The notes beneath the pieces were generated by a model. It was not told the origin of the DNA. It saw only the letters and a list, made by a program, of their open reading frames with translations, and made no database searches. A stretch of 33,996 bases of DNA, taken from positions 1 to 33,996 of the forward strand of contig NZ_JAOARO010000016.1 of assembly GCF_025211055.1 (NCBI RefSeq), given 5' to 3'. Of this stretch, positions 24,805 to 32,672 are shown one piece after another. Source of the stretch: Vallitalea sp. GTDB taxonomy: Bacteria; Bacillota; Clostridia; Lachnospirales; Vallitaleaceae. The number at the start of each line of letters is the position of its first letter. The stretch's first letter is position 1. A program made the translations under genes and the position numbers.

Positions 24805-25438
24805 GATATATCTAAGTTATAATAATCAGACAGAAAATCTTGAATTACCTATTTTACCTAAAAAAATAGAAGTAAAAGAAAAAGGCAATAATAAAAGCCA
24901 TACGCTTCAAAACATAGGTGAAATATCCGTTATTAATAAAGTCAAAGCTTCTATTATTAAAATTGATAGCATTTTCCCTTTGCATTATGGACCATATGTA
25001 ACTAGTAAAATATTAAAAGATCCAGTGGAATATATAAATACCATTAAGCGGTGGAGGGATAGCAATAAGCCAATCAGACTTGTTATAACTGATACTGCTT
25101 TTCCCTTGACTATGGCTTGTACTATAGAAAATTTATCGTATAAAGAAGCGGCTGGTGCTGTAGGAGATATTGAGTATAGTATTGAGTTAAAAGAGTATAG
25201 ATGGCATAAAGTAAATAAAGTTGTTACAGCTTCAAAACAAGCAAGAGAAGTAACCTTTAAGACATCAAGACCAATAGAAAAAGAGACACCTAAAAATTAT
25301 ATCGTTAAAAAAGGAGATACACTTTATGCTATCTGTAAAAGACAGTTGGGTAATGGTAATAAGTATAAGGATATAGCTAGGAAAAATGATATTAAAAATC
25401 CTAATCTTATTTATCCAGGGCAGGTGCTTAAGTTATGA
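24797..25438 (+). CDS. xkdP: LysM-containing tail protein
   Basis: In this 213-residue protein the first 150 residues match the XkdP/YqbP family (LELPILPKKIEVKEKGNNKS, YVTSKILKDPVEYINTIKRW). A C-terminal LysM domain follows (NYIVKKGDTLYAICKRQLGN, then YKDIARKNDIKNPNLIYPGQ), which binds peptidoglycan glycan chains. It bridges the tape measure and baseplate hub. ATG 24797 follows AGGGGG by about six bases and overlaps the tape measure gene by eight bases. Confidence 0.93.
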   Translation: MSKIYLSYNNQTENLELPILPKKIEVKEKGNNKSHTLQNIGEISVINKVKASIIKIDSIFPLHYGPYVTSKILKDPVEYINTIKRWRDSNKPIRLVITDTAFPLTMACTIENLSYKEAAGAVGDIEYSIELKEYRWHKVNKVVTASKQAREVTFKTSRPIEKETPKNYIVKKGDTLYAICKRQLGNGNKYKDIARKNDIKNPNLIYPGQVLKL

Positions 25439-26385
25439 AAACAGAAATATTTATTGATGATAGACAATGTAATGTTTATGAGGTACCACACGGTAAGATA
25501 AACTTAAAAAGGGCGCGTAGTGGTAGAGCCTCCTCTTTAGAATTTGAATATTATGGTGGAGATATATTTTCTGAACAAATTGAGATTAAAAATGGTAATG
25601 TAGTACTACTTAAAATTGATGATATAAAAGTTTTTTATGGATATGTTTTTAAAGTGGCCAAAGATAAAATAACTTGTTATGATCAGATAAGATATCTAAA
25701 ATATAAGGATACTAAAGTGTTCATTAATAAGACATTAAGTCAAATTGTAAAAACTATAGCTACAGAAAATAATCTTAAAACAGGAGCAATAGTTAATACT
25801 CAATACTCAATACCTAGCCAAGTAAATGACAATAAAGAATACCTTGATATGATTATGAAAGGAATTGAAACTACATTATTAGCTACTGGACACCTATATT
25901 TTATACAAGATAATGTAGGAAAACTTGAACTCTTAGATATAGCTGAAACTAAACTTGATTTTGTTATTGACGGTGATGGATTGCTAACTGATTATGAGTT
26001 ATCTGCAAATATTGATTCAGATACTTATAATAGGATAAAGCTTGCTAGAGACAATAAAAAGACCGGCAAAAGAGAAGTGTATATATTTCAGGATTCAAAT
26101 AATATTTCTAAGTGGGGTAAACTCCAATATTATGAAGTCGTAGATGAAAAGACAAACCCCGCACAGATTAACCAAAAGGGTGAAGCATTACTGCAACTTA
26201 AGAATAGAGAAAAGAAAACTTTTAAGATTAAAAATGCTATTGGTGATATAAGATGCAGATCTGGATATAGTGTTTATATTTATATTCCGGAAGAAAATAT
26301 TAATGGATGGTACTTAATTAATACGGATACACATAAATTTGATGGTAACAGCCATACTATGGATTTAGAATTGGTGGTGAAATAA
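25435..26385 (+). CDS. xkdQ: Baseplate hub protein, XkdQ-like
   Basis: This 316-residue protein of the XkdQ/YqbQ family is related in fold to the T4 gp27/gpD hub. It shows KINLKRARSGRASSLEFEYY at the start, IKVFYGYVFKVAKDKITCYD, and LKYKDTKVFINKTLSQIVKT. The late part has LTDYELSANIDSDTYNRIKL and the closing HKFDGNSHTMDLEL. It forms the central ring of the baseplate around the tail tip. ATGA overlap with the xkdP-like gene. Confidence 0.92.
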   Translation: MKTEIFIDDRQCNVYEVPHGKINLKRARSGRASSLEFEYYGGDIFSEQIEIKNGNVVLLKIDDIKVFYGYVFKVAKDKITCYDQIRYLKYKDTKVFINKTLSQIVKTIATENNLKTGAIVNTQYSIPSQVNDNKEYLDMIMKGIETTLLATGHLYFIQDNVGKLELLDIAETKLDFVIDGDGLLTDYELSANIDSDTYNRIKLARDNKKTGKREVYIFQDSNNISKWGKLQYYEVVDEKTNPAQINQKGEALLQLKNREKKTFKIKNAIGDIRCRSGYSVYIYIPEENINGWYLINTDTHKFDGNSHTMDLELVVK

Positions 26386-26386
26386 G

Positions 26387-26719
26387 TTGTATAATCAAAT
26401 AAAGAGAATAGTTAAAGAAGCCTTAGATGGGATTAACGTAAGGATATTGATAGGTTCAGTATCTAGCGTTAGTCCCTTTTCTGTAAATATAGAACAGCGA
26501 CTTGAACTGCCAAAAGAGGTACTTATCTTTCCGGAGCATTTACAAGAGGTTAAATTTAAAACAAAAGATTGGAAAGAAGGTACAGAAATTGAAAGAGAGT
26601 ATATACTAAGGAATAAATTACAAAAAGGTGATAAGCTAGTTCTTATAAATCTAGGAGAACAATATTTGATTTTTGATAAGGTAGGTGATATTGATGAAAC
26701 AATCACTATTACCAAGTAG
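26387..26719 (+). CDS. xkdR: Baseplate protein DUF2577, XkdR-like
   Basis: This 110-residue protein matches DUF2577: IKRIVKEALDGINVRILIGS, VSSVSPFSVNIEQRLELPKE, and LQKGDKLVLINLGEQYLIFD, an OB-like small barrel thought to sit at the hub spike. The TTG start follows GGTGG by about eight bases. The end overlaps the next gene in another frame by 26 bases. Confidence 0.88.
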   Translation: MYNQIKRIVKEALDGINVRILIGSVSSVSPFSVNIEQRLELPKEVLIFPEHLQEVKFKTKDWKEGTEIEREYILRNKLQKGDKLVLINLGEQYLIFDKVGDIDETITITK

Positions 26720-27089
26720 TAACTTAGCCGACATTGAAACTACTAATAATCAACCAAGTAAAACATGGTTAGTTAAAGATAATAAAATTGTTGGTTATAC
26801 AGATGGTAAAGAAGCCATAAAACAGTCCATAAATATGATGTTAGATACCAAAAGATATGATCACCTAATATTTTCATGGGATTATGGCCAAGAATTAAAT
26901 TCATTGATTGGTAAATATGAATCTTATATTAAAATAGAAGCACCAAGGCTAATTAAAGAGTGTTTACTGCAAGATGATAGAATATCTGACGTCGATAACT
27001 TTACTTTTACTGCAGTAGATGACGGATTACTAATAGAATTTAAAGTTATAACTGCAGAAGGGATAATTGGAAGCGAGGTGACATTATGA
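26694..27089 (+). CDS. xkdS: Baseplate wedge protein DUF2634, XkdS-like
   Basis: This 131-residue protein is of the DUF2634/gp25-like group: KTWLVKDNKIVGYTDGKEAI, MMLDTKRYDHLIFSWDYGQE, LNSLIGKYESYIKIEAPRLI. It starts the sheath at the baseplate. ATG 26694 follows AGGTGAT by about five bases; an in-frame TTG nine bases earlier overlaps that site. ATGA overlap with the baseplate J gene. Confidence 0.92.
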   Translation: MKQSLLPSSNLADIETTNNQPSKTWLVKDNKIVGYTDGKEAIKQSINMMLDTKRYDHLIFSWDYGQELNSLIGKYESYIKIEAPRLIKECLLQDDRISDVDNFTFTAVDDGLLIEFKVITAEGIIGSEVTL

Positions 27090-28132
27090 CATATGTAGAA
27101 ATATTACAGAGAATGCTAAATAAAGTACCAGGTGATGTTGATAAAAGAGAAGGTTCTATTATATATACTGCTCTTGCTCCTGCAGCATTTGAACTTGCAC
27201 AGATGTACATTGAACTTGAATATTTAGATAGCATATCCTATGCGGATAAAGCTACTGATAATTACCTTACATTAAGATGTGAAGAACGAGGGATTAATAG
27301 GAAGAAAGCAACAAAAGCAATTAGAAAAGGGGAATTTAATATTAATATCCCTACTTTAACAAAGTTTGGAATTGATAACTTAATATACACAGTTATAGAA
27401 AAGATTGGCAATAATAATTATAAGTTAGAATGTGAAACTCCAGGAGAGGTTGGTAATAACAGTTCAGGAATACTCTTGCCTTTAGATTATATAGAAGGAC
27501 TTAATAATTCAGTTTTAACAGATATTATTATTCCTGGAGAAGATGAAGAAACAGATGAAAGGCTTAGAAGTAGATATTTTGAGTCGCTTGAAAGTGAAGC
27601 TTTTGGGGGGAATATTGCAGATTACAAGAAAAAAACAAAGGACTTAAACGGTGTTGGTGGGGTTAAGGTTTATACGGTATGGAATGGCGGAGGAACTGTA
27701 AAACTAGTGATTATGGATAGTACTTTTAATAAACCAAGTTCGGTACTAATTAATGAAATTCAATCTGCTATTGATCCATTACAAAATCAAGGTAAAGGTG
27801 TTGGATTAGCGCCAATTGGACATGTAGTTACTGTTGTTGGAGTAGAAGAAACAATAATAAATATAGAAAGTTCTATAACTCTGCAATCAAATTATAGATG
27901 GGAAGATGTATTACCATATATAAAAAAAGCTGTTAGTGCGTACTTTGAAGATGTAAAAAAAACATGGGATAGTGAGAATAACTTAGTAATTAGAATTGCA
28001 CATATAGAAACTAGTATATTAGGAATAACAGGTGTGTTAGATATTCAAAATACAAAGCTAAATAATCAAACTCAAAATATATTGGTAAGTGATGATAGCA
28101 TTCCCAAGCTTGGAGTGATAACTAATGTCTAA
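27086..28132 (+). CDS. xkdT: Baseplate J-like protein
   Basis: This 348-residue baseplate J/gp47-like wedge protein shows the opening ILQRMLNKVPGDVDKREGSI and ADKATDNYLTLRCEERGINR. The family hallmark is PGEDEETDERLRSRYFESLE, then EAFGGNIADYKKKTKDLNGV and VKVYTVWNGGGTVKLVIMDS. It spans the baseplate and triggers sheath contraction. It overlaps the next gene by eight bases. Confidence 0.94.
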   Translation: MTYVEILQRMLNKVPGDVDKREGSIIYTALAPAAFELAQMYIELEYLDSISYADKATDNYLTLRCEERGINRKKATKAIRKGEFNINIPTLTKFGIDNLIYTVIEKIGNNNYKLECETPGEVGNNSSGILLPLDYIEGLNNSVLTDIIIPGEDEETDERLRSRYFESLESEAFGGNIADYKKKTKDLNGVGGVKVYTVWNGGGTVKLVIMDSTFNKPSSVLINEIQSAIDPLQNQGKGVGLAPIGHVVTVVGVEETIINIESSITLQSNYRWEDVLPYIKKAVSAYFEDVKKTWDSENNLVIRIAHIETSILGITGVLDIQNTKLNNQTQNILVSDDSIPKLGVITNV

Positions 28133-28661
28133 TATAAAAGATTACTGGATAGAACAACTAAAAGATATAAAAGAGTTTGACTTAATAGCATCTATAGAGG
28201 ATAAAGAAACTTTTGATTTAAAACAAAATATTACAGATTTAATAGATGATCAATTTATCCAAACAGCTACAGAAAAGGGTATAGCAAGACGTGAGACAAT
28301 GCTAAAGATTACTCCATTTGCGAATGATAATATTGAAGATAGACGTTTTAGAGTCCTAAGTAGATGGAATGATAAATTACCATATACCTATAGTGTATTA
28401 ATTAATAGATTAGATCAGCTATGTGGAGAAGATGGTTATAAAATAGAGCTTAACAATAATGATTATATTTTAGAGATTGGAATTGAACTTACAAAAAAAC
28501 GTATGTTTGACGAAGTAAGATTAATGACTAGAAGAATATGTCCTGCCAATATAATGATAACTGTAAAATTAAGATATAATCAATATCTTACAGTTAGTAA
28601 ATGTACTCATTTAAAGTTAAGTTTAATAACCCATAAAAATATTAGAGAGGAGGCATTATAA
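28125..28661 (+). CDS. xkdU: Baseplate protein DUF2313, XkdU/YmfQ-like
   Basis: This 178-residue protein matches DUF2313: WIEQLKDIKEFDLIASIEDK, ATEKGIARRETMLKITPFAN, DNIEDRRFRVLSRWNDKLPY, and DEVRLMTRRICPANIMITVK. It closes the wedge and links to fibre proteins. Its stop shares one base with the next start. Confidence 0.9.
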   Translation: MSNIKDYWIEQLKDIKEFDLIASIEDKETFDLKQNITDLIDDQFIQTATEKGIARRETMLKITPFANDNIEDRRFRVLSRWNDKLPYTYSVLINRLDQLCGEDGYKIELNNNDYILEIGIELTKKRMFDEVRLMTRRICPANIMITVKLRYNQYLTVSKCTHLKLSLITHKNIREEAL

Positions 28662-29479
28662 TGGCTGATTACACAAAAAAATATGCTTTTAAAAAACCTT
28701 CACAAGATGAATTTTATAATATTAGTGATCAAAATACTAACTGGGATAAAGCAGAAGAAATAATAGATAAAAAAGTAGATAAAGCCCAGGACAAAGTATT
28801 GTCAAGTAATGACTATACTAATGAAGATAAAGATAAACTTACTAATATTGAAGATGGGGCAAATAAATATATGCATCCGAGCAATCATCCTGCAGTTATG
28901 ATTAGTATAACTGATACACAAGATAATTTTACATCAAATAATGTAGAAGGCGCATTAGCAGAAGTCAAGAAACTCGTTCAAGATACAGCTACGCAGGTAA
29001 GTCAACAACTAGAAGTAAGTAGTTTTCATATAGAAGCTTCTTCGGTAGCAGTAGTAGGTAGTAAAAAAACTGATAATCTTTGTTGGGATAATAAATGCTG
29101 TTATGCTAATACTTCTACAAGTGCAAATATTACATTAGGGCATACTACAATTGATAAATTAAGGTTTAACAAATATACATTAATAGTAAGATTAAAAAGT
29201 AAAAACAATTCCCACAGTTCAGGATTAGTCAAAGTTGATGTGCTTAGGAAAAATAGTAGTTCTTATCAAACTGTATCAAGTAGAACCATTAAAGCTAATG
29301 AATTTGCTAATACCAGCCAGTATAAATCTTTTTATATGCCTTTTGAATATTGTGGACCAAAAGCAACGAATAATGAATTAAAGATACAATTAACATTATT
29401 AAAACAATCAAGTGTATTTGAGGTTTCTCTTGATAGTATATCCGTAACATTAACAGCACTTGGCGTTTTCAGTATATAA
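28661..29479 (+). CDS. Tail fibre-like protein
   Basis: This 272-residue protein has an N-terminal baseplate-attachment part (YAFKKPSQDEFYNISDQNTN), a short helical and linker segment with LTNIEDGANKYMHPSNHPA, a motif common in phage fibres, and FTSNNVEGALAEVKKLVQ. A C-terminal beta-rich receptor-binding-like domain (about 125-272) follows, with several Cys (NLCWDNKCCYAN). It follows the baseplate genes directly, the normal fibre position. Short for a fibre, so it may be the attachment and knob only, or work with the Cys-rich protein encoded next. Confidence 0.82.
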   Translation: MADYTKKYAFKKPSQDEFYNISDQNTNWDKAEEIIDKKVDKAQDKVLSSNDYTNEDKDKLTNIEDGANKYMHPSNHPAVMISITDTQDNFTSNNVEGALAEVKKLVQDTATQVSQQLEVSSFHIEASSVAVVGSKKTDNLCWDNKCCYANTSTSANITLGHTTIDKLRFNKYTLIVRLKSKNNSHSSGLVKVDVLRKNSSSYQTVSSRTIKANEFANTSQYKSFYMPFEYCGPKATNNELKIQLTLLKQSSVFEVSLDSISVTLTALGVFSI

Positions 29480-29496
29480 AGGGAGGGGGATAAAGT

Positions 29497-30174
29497 TTGT
29501 CTTTTGAAAAAGGAAATTTTTACAATGCGAATGATTTTATTGCTCTAAAAAGTAGGGTAAAAGCAGAAATGAATCGAAGGAATGGTAATGGAAGTCTAAC
29601 ACAATATGGTGGAAGTCAGTATGAATTCACGAAAAAACCTTCTTTTGATGAAGAGGTTAAATTAGAACATCATTCTAAGATAAGAGATTTACAAGATAAA
29701 ATCAATTCAACAGGATTACCATCTAGAAAAGAATCAGATGATTTGATACAAGAAATGGCTATTTTAGAAGCTAAACAGACAGCCTTTGAAGCACAGCCAA
29801 GAGGAGCTAGAAGTAATAATGATTGTAACGGTGCTTGTACAGGAATGTGTGTGAGTGCGTGTACAACTACATGTTCAGGAAGTTGTACTGGAAGCTGTAA
29901 CGGTTGTAGTGGATGTAGTGGCAGTTGTAGTGGTGGATGCAGTGGATGTAGTGGCAGTTGTAGCAGTGGTTGTAGTGGATGTAGTGGCAGTTGTAGTGGT
30001 GGATGCAGTGGATGTAGTGCTAGTTGCAGTGGAGCTTGTAAAACATGTAGTTTTGGCTGTGGTAATGGCTGTGGTGGATGCGGTGGTTGTACAAGCTGTA
30101 ACTATAATTGCGATGGTGGTTGTGCAAGTACTTGTACCGGTAGTTGTTGTAGAGCAAATGCCCCATCGGTATAA
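29497..30174 (+). CDS. Cysteine-rich repeat protein, probable radical SAM substrate
   Basis: This protein has 225 residues. Residues 1-109 have no Cys: YNANDFIALKSRVKAEMNRR, a YGGSQYEF turn, and a helical stretch (LEHHSKIRDLQDKINSTGLP; ESDDLIQEMAILEAKQTAFE), which looks like a folded anchoring or leader domain. Residues 110-218 hold 31 Cys among Gly, Ser and Thr. The first seven are CXXX-spaced, then the spacing cycles 2,3,3 residues (SGCSGSCSGGC, an 11-residue unit). TTG 29497 lies about eight bases after GGGAGGGGG. The gene sits between the fibre gene and a radical SAM enzyme gene. A thioether-crosslinked tail protein is my best inference. Confidence 0.85.
   Translation: MSFEKGNFYNANDFIALKSRVKAEMNRRNGNGSLTQYGGSQYEFTKKPSFDEEVKLEHHSKIRDLQDKINSTGLPSRKESDDLIQEMAILEAKQTAFEAQPRGARSNNDCNGACTGMCVSACTTTCSGSCTGSCNGCSGCSGSCSGGCSGCSGSCSSGCSGCSGSCSGGCSGCSASCSGACKTCSFGCGNGCGGCGGCTSCNYNCDGGCASTCTGSCCRANAPSV
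29908..30072 (+). repeat. 33-base tandem repeat inside the Cys-rich gene
   Basis: Units start at 29908, 29941, 29974 and 30007, each encoding S-G-C-S-G-S-C-S-G-G-C or close variants. A fifth, diverged unit (30040-30072) keeps the Cys spacing only. Units 1 and 3 are identical at all 33 bases, which suggests recent duplication of a 66-base pair of units, or slippage. Copy number probably varies among relatives. Confidence 0.85.
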
Positions 30175-30193
30175 ATTGAAGGAGGAAACGAAT

Positions 30194-30748
30194 ATGGATA
30201 GATTCAGTATAGAGTATAACCTAATGTTGTCAGACTTATTTGAAGAATTAATGGCAACAGGTTCGTTAAAGAATGAAACAATATTAAAATATAAAAAAAT
30301 TGTATTAGATATGGAGGAATATAATATAAAGTATTCTGTATTAACTATCATCAAGAATGCTAAAAAATTATTTCTTGTGGAGTATCAAAAGAACAAGGAT
30401 AGTAAGGATAATTTGCAAATTAAGTTCAATAACATAATAGATAAGTTAAATGATCTATTATGCAGTATTAATAAGGAGTTTCATAAAAGATACTTTGGGT
30501 ATATATTTATTAGAGAAGATAACAATATTAGTCTACAAGATAAAATAACATATCTAGATAAGTGTATTGACCAAGTAGAAGATATTGATAATGTTATATA
30601 TGAGATTGAATACTTAACTACTATGATTAATATCTGTATAACTAACCCCATTAAATATAAAGATAGAATGATAGAGACCTCAGCTAATATTAAGAAGCTA
30701 TTACCTATCAGAGAAGAATTAGTAAATAAGATTAGAGGGGGCTATTGA
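30194..30748 (+). CDS. Unknown helical protein of the Cys-rich/radical SAM cassette, 184 aa
   Basis: ATG 30194 is eight bases after GGAGG (30181-30185). The same frame is open far upstream through the Cys-rich gene, but that part is valine-rich nonsense, so the true start is here. The product is helical and charged (YNLMLSDLFEELMATGSLKN, KYFGYIFIREDNNIS-like centre, IDQVEDIDNVIYEIEYLTT) with few distinctive residues. No family recognised. It lies one base before the next gene in a tight operon with the substrate and the radical SAM enzyme, so it could be a peptide-binding partner, a chaperone or a modification helper. That is inference from position. Confidence 0.75.
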   Translation: MDRFSIEYNLMLSDLFEELMATGSLKNETILKYKKIVLDMEEYNIKYSVLTIIKNAKKLFLVEYQKNKDSKDNLQIKFNNIIDKLNDLLCSINKEFHKRYFGYIFIREDNNISLQDKITYLDKCIDQVEDIDNVIYEIEYLTTMINICITNPIKYKDRMIETSANIKKLLPIREELVNKIRGGY

Positions 30749-30749
30749 T

Positions 30750-31064
30750 ATGAAAAAACTCGTTGAAGAAGTTGAAATTCCCCAAGAGGTTATGCATTAC
30801 ATACAACGATTGACGTATGAACGTAATGGATATATTGACATTCTATCAACTGTTGTCAATAAAAGGGATTTGTATGATTGTAAGATATTTAATAAGATGA
30901 TGGAAGAATATAGGCAGATTAATCTTGAATACAATATAGCCGTAGAAGAATGTAAATCTAAATATATAGACAAAGAGTATACCGAATCTACTATGTATAC
31001 TCTTTTGTTTAGTTTCAATAACTACATGGTTAAGGTTTTACTAGAAAGTAGGTGTCGGAAATGA
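30750..31064 (+). CDS. Small CXXX-repeat modification system-like protein, 104 aa
   Basis: This helical protein (VEEVEIPQEVMHYIQRLTYE, YIDILSTVVNKRDLYDCKIF, MMEEYRQINLEYNIAVEECK) ends in CRK. Size, the two long charged helices and its place directly before a radical SAM/SPASM gene resemble, from memory, the small accessory proteins annotated as CXXX repeat peptide modification system proteins (TIGR04114 group). I cannot verify that here. Its TGA overlaps the radical SAM start (ATGA, 31061-31064), so the two are coupled. A role as substrate-recognition partner is inferred. Confidence 0.65.
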   Translation: MKKLVEEVEIPQEVMHYIQRLTYERNGYIDILSTVVNKRDLYDCKIFNKMMEEYRQINLEYNIAVEECKSKYIDKEYTESTMYTLLFSFNNYMVKVLLESRCRK

Positions 31065-32383
31065 TAAAGCGTGGGATGAGTAATTTTATGGACGGTTTTA
31101 TTAGGATGTATCCTGATTTCAAAAGCATAGATGATATCATTGTAAAGACTGCTACTTTTGTTGTAACCCAACAATGCAATCTAAGATGCTCATATTGCTA
31201 TGAGCATCGCAAAGATAATACTAAGATGACTAAAGATATAGCAAAGAAAGCCGTTGATATGCTATTTAAAGAATATGAATCAGGGAATGGGTATATAACT
31301 AAGGACAATTCAAAGGCTATTATATTAGAGTTCATTGGTGGTGAACCGTTACTTGAGATTGATTTAATTGACTATACGGTAGATTATTTCAAGTATCGAG
31401 CCATTACAGAGAATCATCCGTGGGCAATGCACTATATGATAAGCATATCCACCAATGGCATTTTATACTTAGATGATGAAGTACAGCGATTCTTAAAGAA
31501 GAATAAAAATAAGGTGAGTATAGGCATAACCATAGATGGCAACAAGGAGCTTCACGATTCATGCAGGAAGTTTCCAGATGGCAAGGGTAGTTATGATATT
31601 GTCGAAAAGGCAATCAAGCACCAGATAGAAGCTAATGCTTATATGGACATATCTACAAAGTTAACATTGGCACCAAGCAACGTAGAGTACCTCTATGATG
31701 CAGTAGTAAATATGCATGAGCTGGGCATAACAGATTTATTTGCTAACTGTATTTTTGAAAAAGGTTGGGAAGTGGAACATTCTAGACTGTTTTATAAGCA
31801 ACTTATAAAGGTAGCAGATTATCTATTAGAAGATAGGAGATACGAAAGAATGGCTATATCATTATTTGATGAGTCTATTGGTAAATCATTATCAAAAGAG
31901 AATAATCAAAACTGGTGTGGTGGTACTGGCTGTATGCTAGCTATAGCGCCTGATGAGCGGATATATCCATGTCTTAGATACGTACCATTTACCCAAAAAG
32001 AAGGCACAAAGCCATTAGTTATTGGAAGCTTAGAGGGTGGAATTGGTAATACGGATGAGCAGCAACACACCGTTGATGAACTGACACAGATAACAAGACG
32101 TAGCCAATCTACAGATGAATGTTTCAATTGTCCTATTGCAAGTGGTTGTGCTTGGTGCAGTGCTTACAACTATGAAGAAACAGGCTCACCTAACAAGCGA
32201 GTTACTTATATATGTATCATGCATAGGGCTCGTGTTTTAGCAAATATATATTATTGGAATAAACTATATAGGAAAGAAGGACTGGAAGAGAGATTTCCTG
32301 TTAATACACCTAAAGAATGGGCTTTAGAGATTATTTCAGAAGAAGAATACAATATGTTGTTGGATTTATCTAAGGAAAACTAG
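31061..32383 (+). CDS. Radical SAM/SPASM peptide maturase
   Basis: This 440-residue enzyme carries the radical SAM cluster motif CNLRCSYC with C39, C43 and C46, followed by a TIM-barrel-like core (EFIGGEPLLEIDLIDYTVDY with the GGEP motif; ISTNG; SIGITIDGNKELHD). The C-terminal SPASM region holds C286, C291, C304, C354, C357, C363, C366 and C385 (NWCGGTGC; CFNCPIASGCAWC), enough for two auxiliary Fe-S clusters. Such enzymes use SAM-derived radicals to crosslink or alter peptides. It closely recalls the CXXX-repeat target maturases (TIGR04115), and the nearby Cys-rich protein is the obvious substrate. ATG 31061 is about seven bases after AGGTG; in-frame GTG 31052 overlaps that site. Confidence 0.92.
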   Translation: MIKRGMSNFMDGFIRMYPDFKSIDDIIVKTATFVVTQQCNLRCSYCYEHRKDNTKMTKDIAKKAVDMLFKEYESGNGYITKDNSKAIILEFIGGEPLLEIDLIDYTVDYFKYRAITENHPWAMHYMISISTNGILYLDDEVQRFLKKNKNKVSIGITIDGNKELHDSCRKFPDGKGSYDIVEKAIKHQIEANAYMDISTKLTLAPSNVEYLYDAVVNMHELGITDLFANCIFEKGWEVEHSRLFYKQLIKVADYLLEDRRYERMAISLFDESIGKSLSKENNQNWCGGTGCMLAIAPDERIYPCLRYVPFTQKEGTKPLVIGSLEGGIGNTDEQQHTVDELTQITRRSQSTDECFNCPIASGCAWCSAYNYEETGSPNKRVTYICIMHRARVLANIYYWNKLYRKEGLEERFPVNTPKEWALEIISEEEYNMLLDLSKEN

Positions 32384-32393
32384 GGGGCAGGTA

Positions 32394-32657
32394 ATGAGTG
32401 ATATAGTAACACAAAAAGAATTTTATGAAGCAGTACAAGAATTAAAAGATCAGATACATCAAGTTACTAACACTATGACTAAGACTACAACATTAATAAG
32501 AGACTACAACGGATTAAGAAAAACTATAGGAGATGTTGATATTAGAGTACAAACACTAGAAGATAATCAGAAAAACAAGAAAAATTACAGAGAGTACATA
32601 GCATGGCTAGTAGCGTTAGTTAATACGTTGCTGGCTATTTTTATGGCCATAAAATAA
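32394..32657 (+). CDS. xhlA: XhlA-like holin/hemolysin accessory protein
   Basis: This 87-residue protein begins with a soluble coiled helix (TQKEFYEAVQELKDQIHQVT, then VDIRVQTLEDNQKNKKNY) and ends in one membrane helix (IAWLVALVNTLLAIFMAIK). This is the XhlA build of PBSX-type lysis cassettes, in which it works with a holin to let endolysin out. GGGGGCAGGT lies just upstream. It stands between the radical SAM gene and the endolysin gene. Confidence 0.85.
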   Translation: MSDIVTQKEFYEAVQELKDQIHQVTNTMTKTTTLIRDYNGLRKTIGDVDIRVQTLEDNQKNKKNYREYIAWLVALVNTLLAIFMAIK

Positions 32658-32672
32658 GGAAGGAATGATTAT

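Noticed and set aside
29908..30072. CRISPR or mobile-element repeat
   Set aside because: The 33-base repeat is coding, strictly in frame and keeps the protein pattern across diverged units; it is an internal protein repeat.
29855..30193. Open + strand frame through the Cys-rich repeat, giving a long Val/Ala/Asp-rich N-terminal extension of the 30194 gene
   Set aside because: It is the out-of-frame reading of the TGT/AGT/GGT repeats and has no ribosome site at its start. A strong GGAGG and ATG at 30181-30196 give the true start.
29875..30354. Antisense Thr/Ala-rich open frame, 159 codons
   Set aside because: It is a shadow of the low-complexity Cys-rich repeat read on the other strand, with no ribosome site and no protein-like composition.
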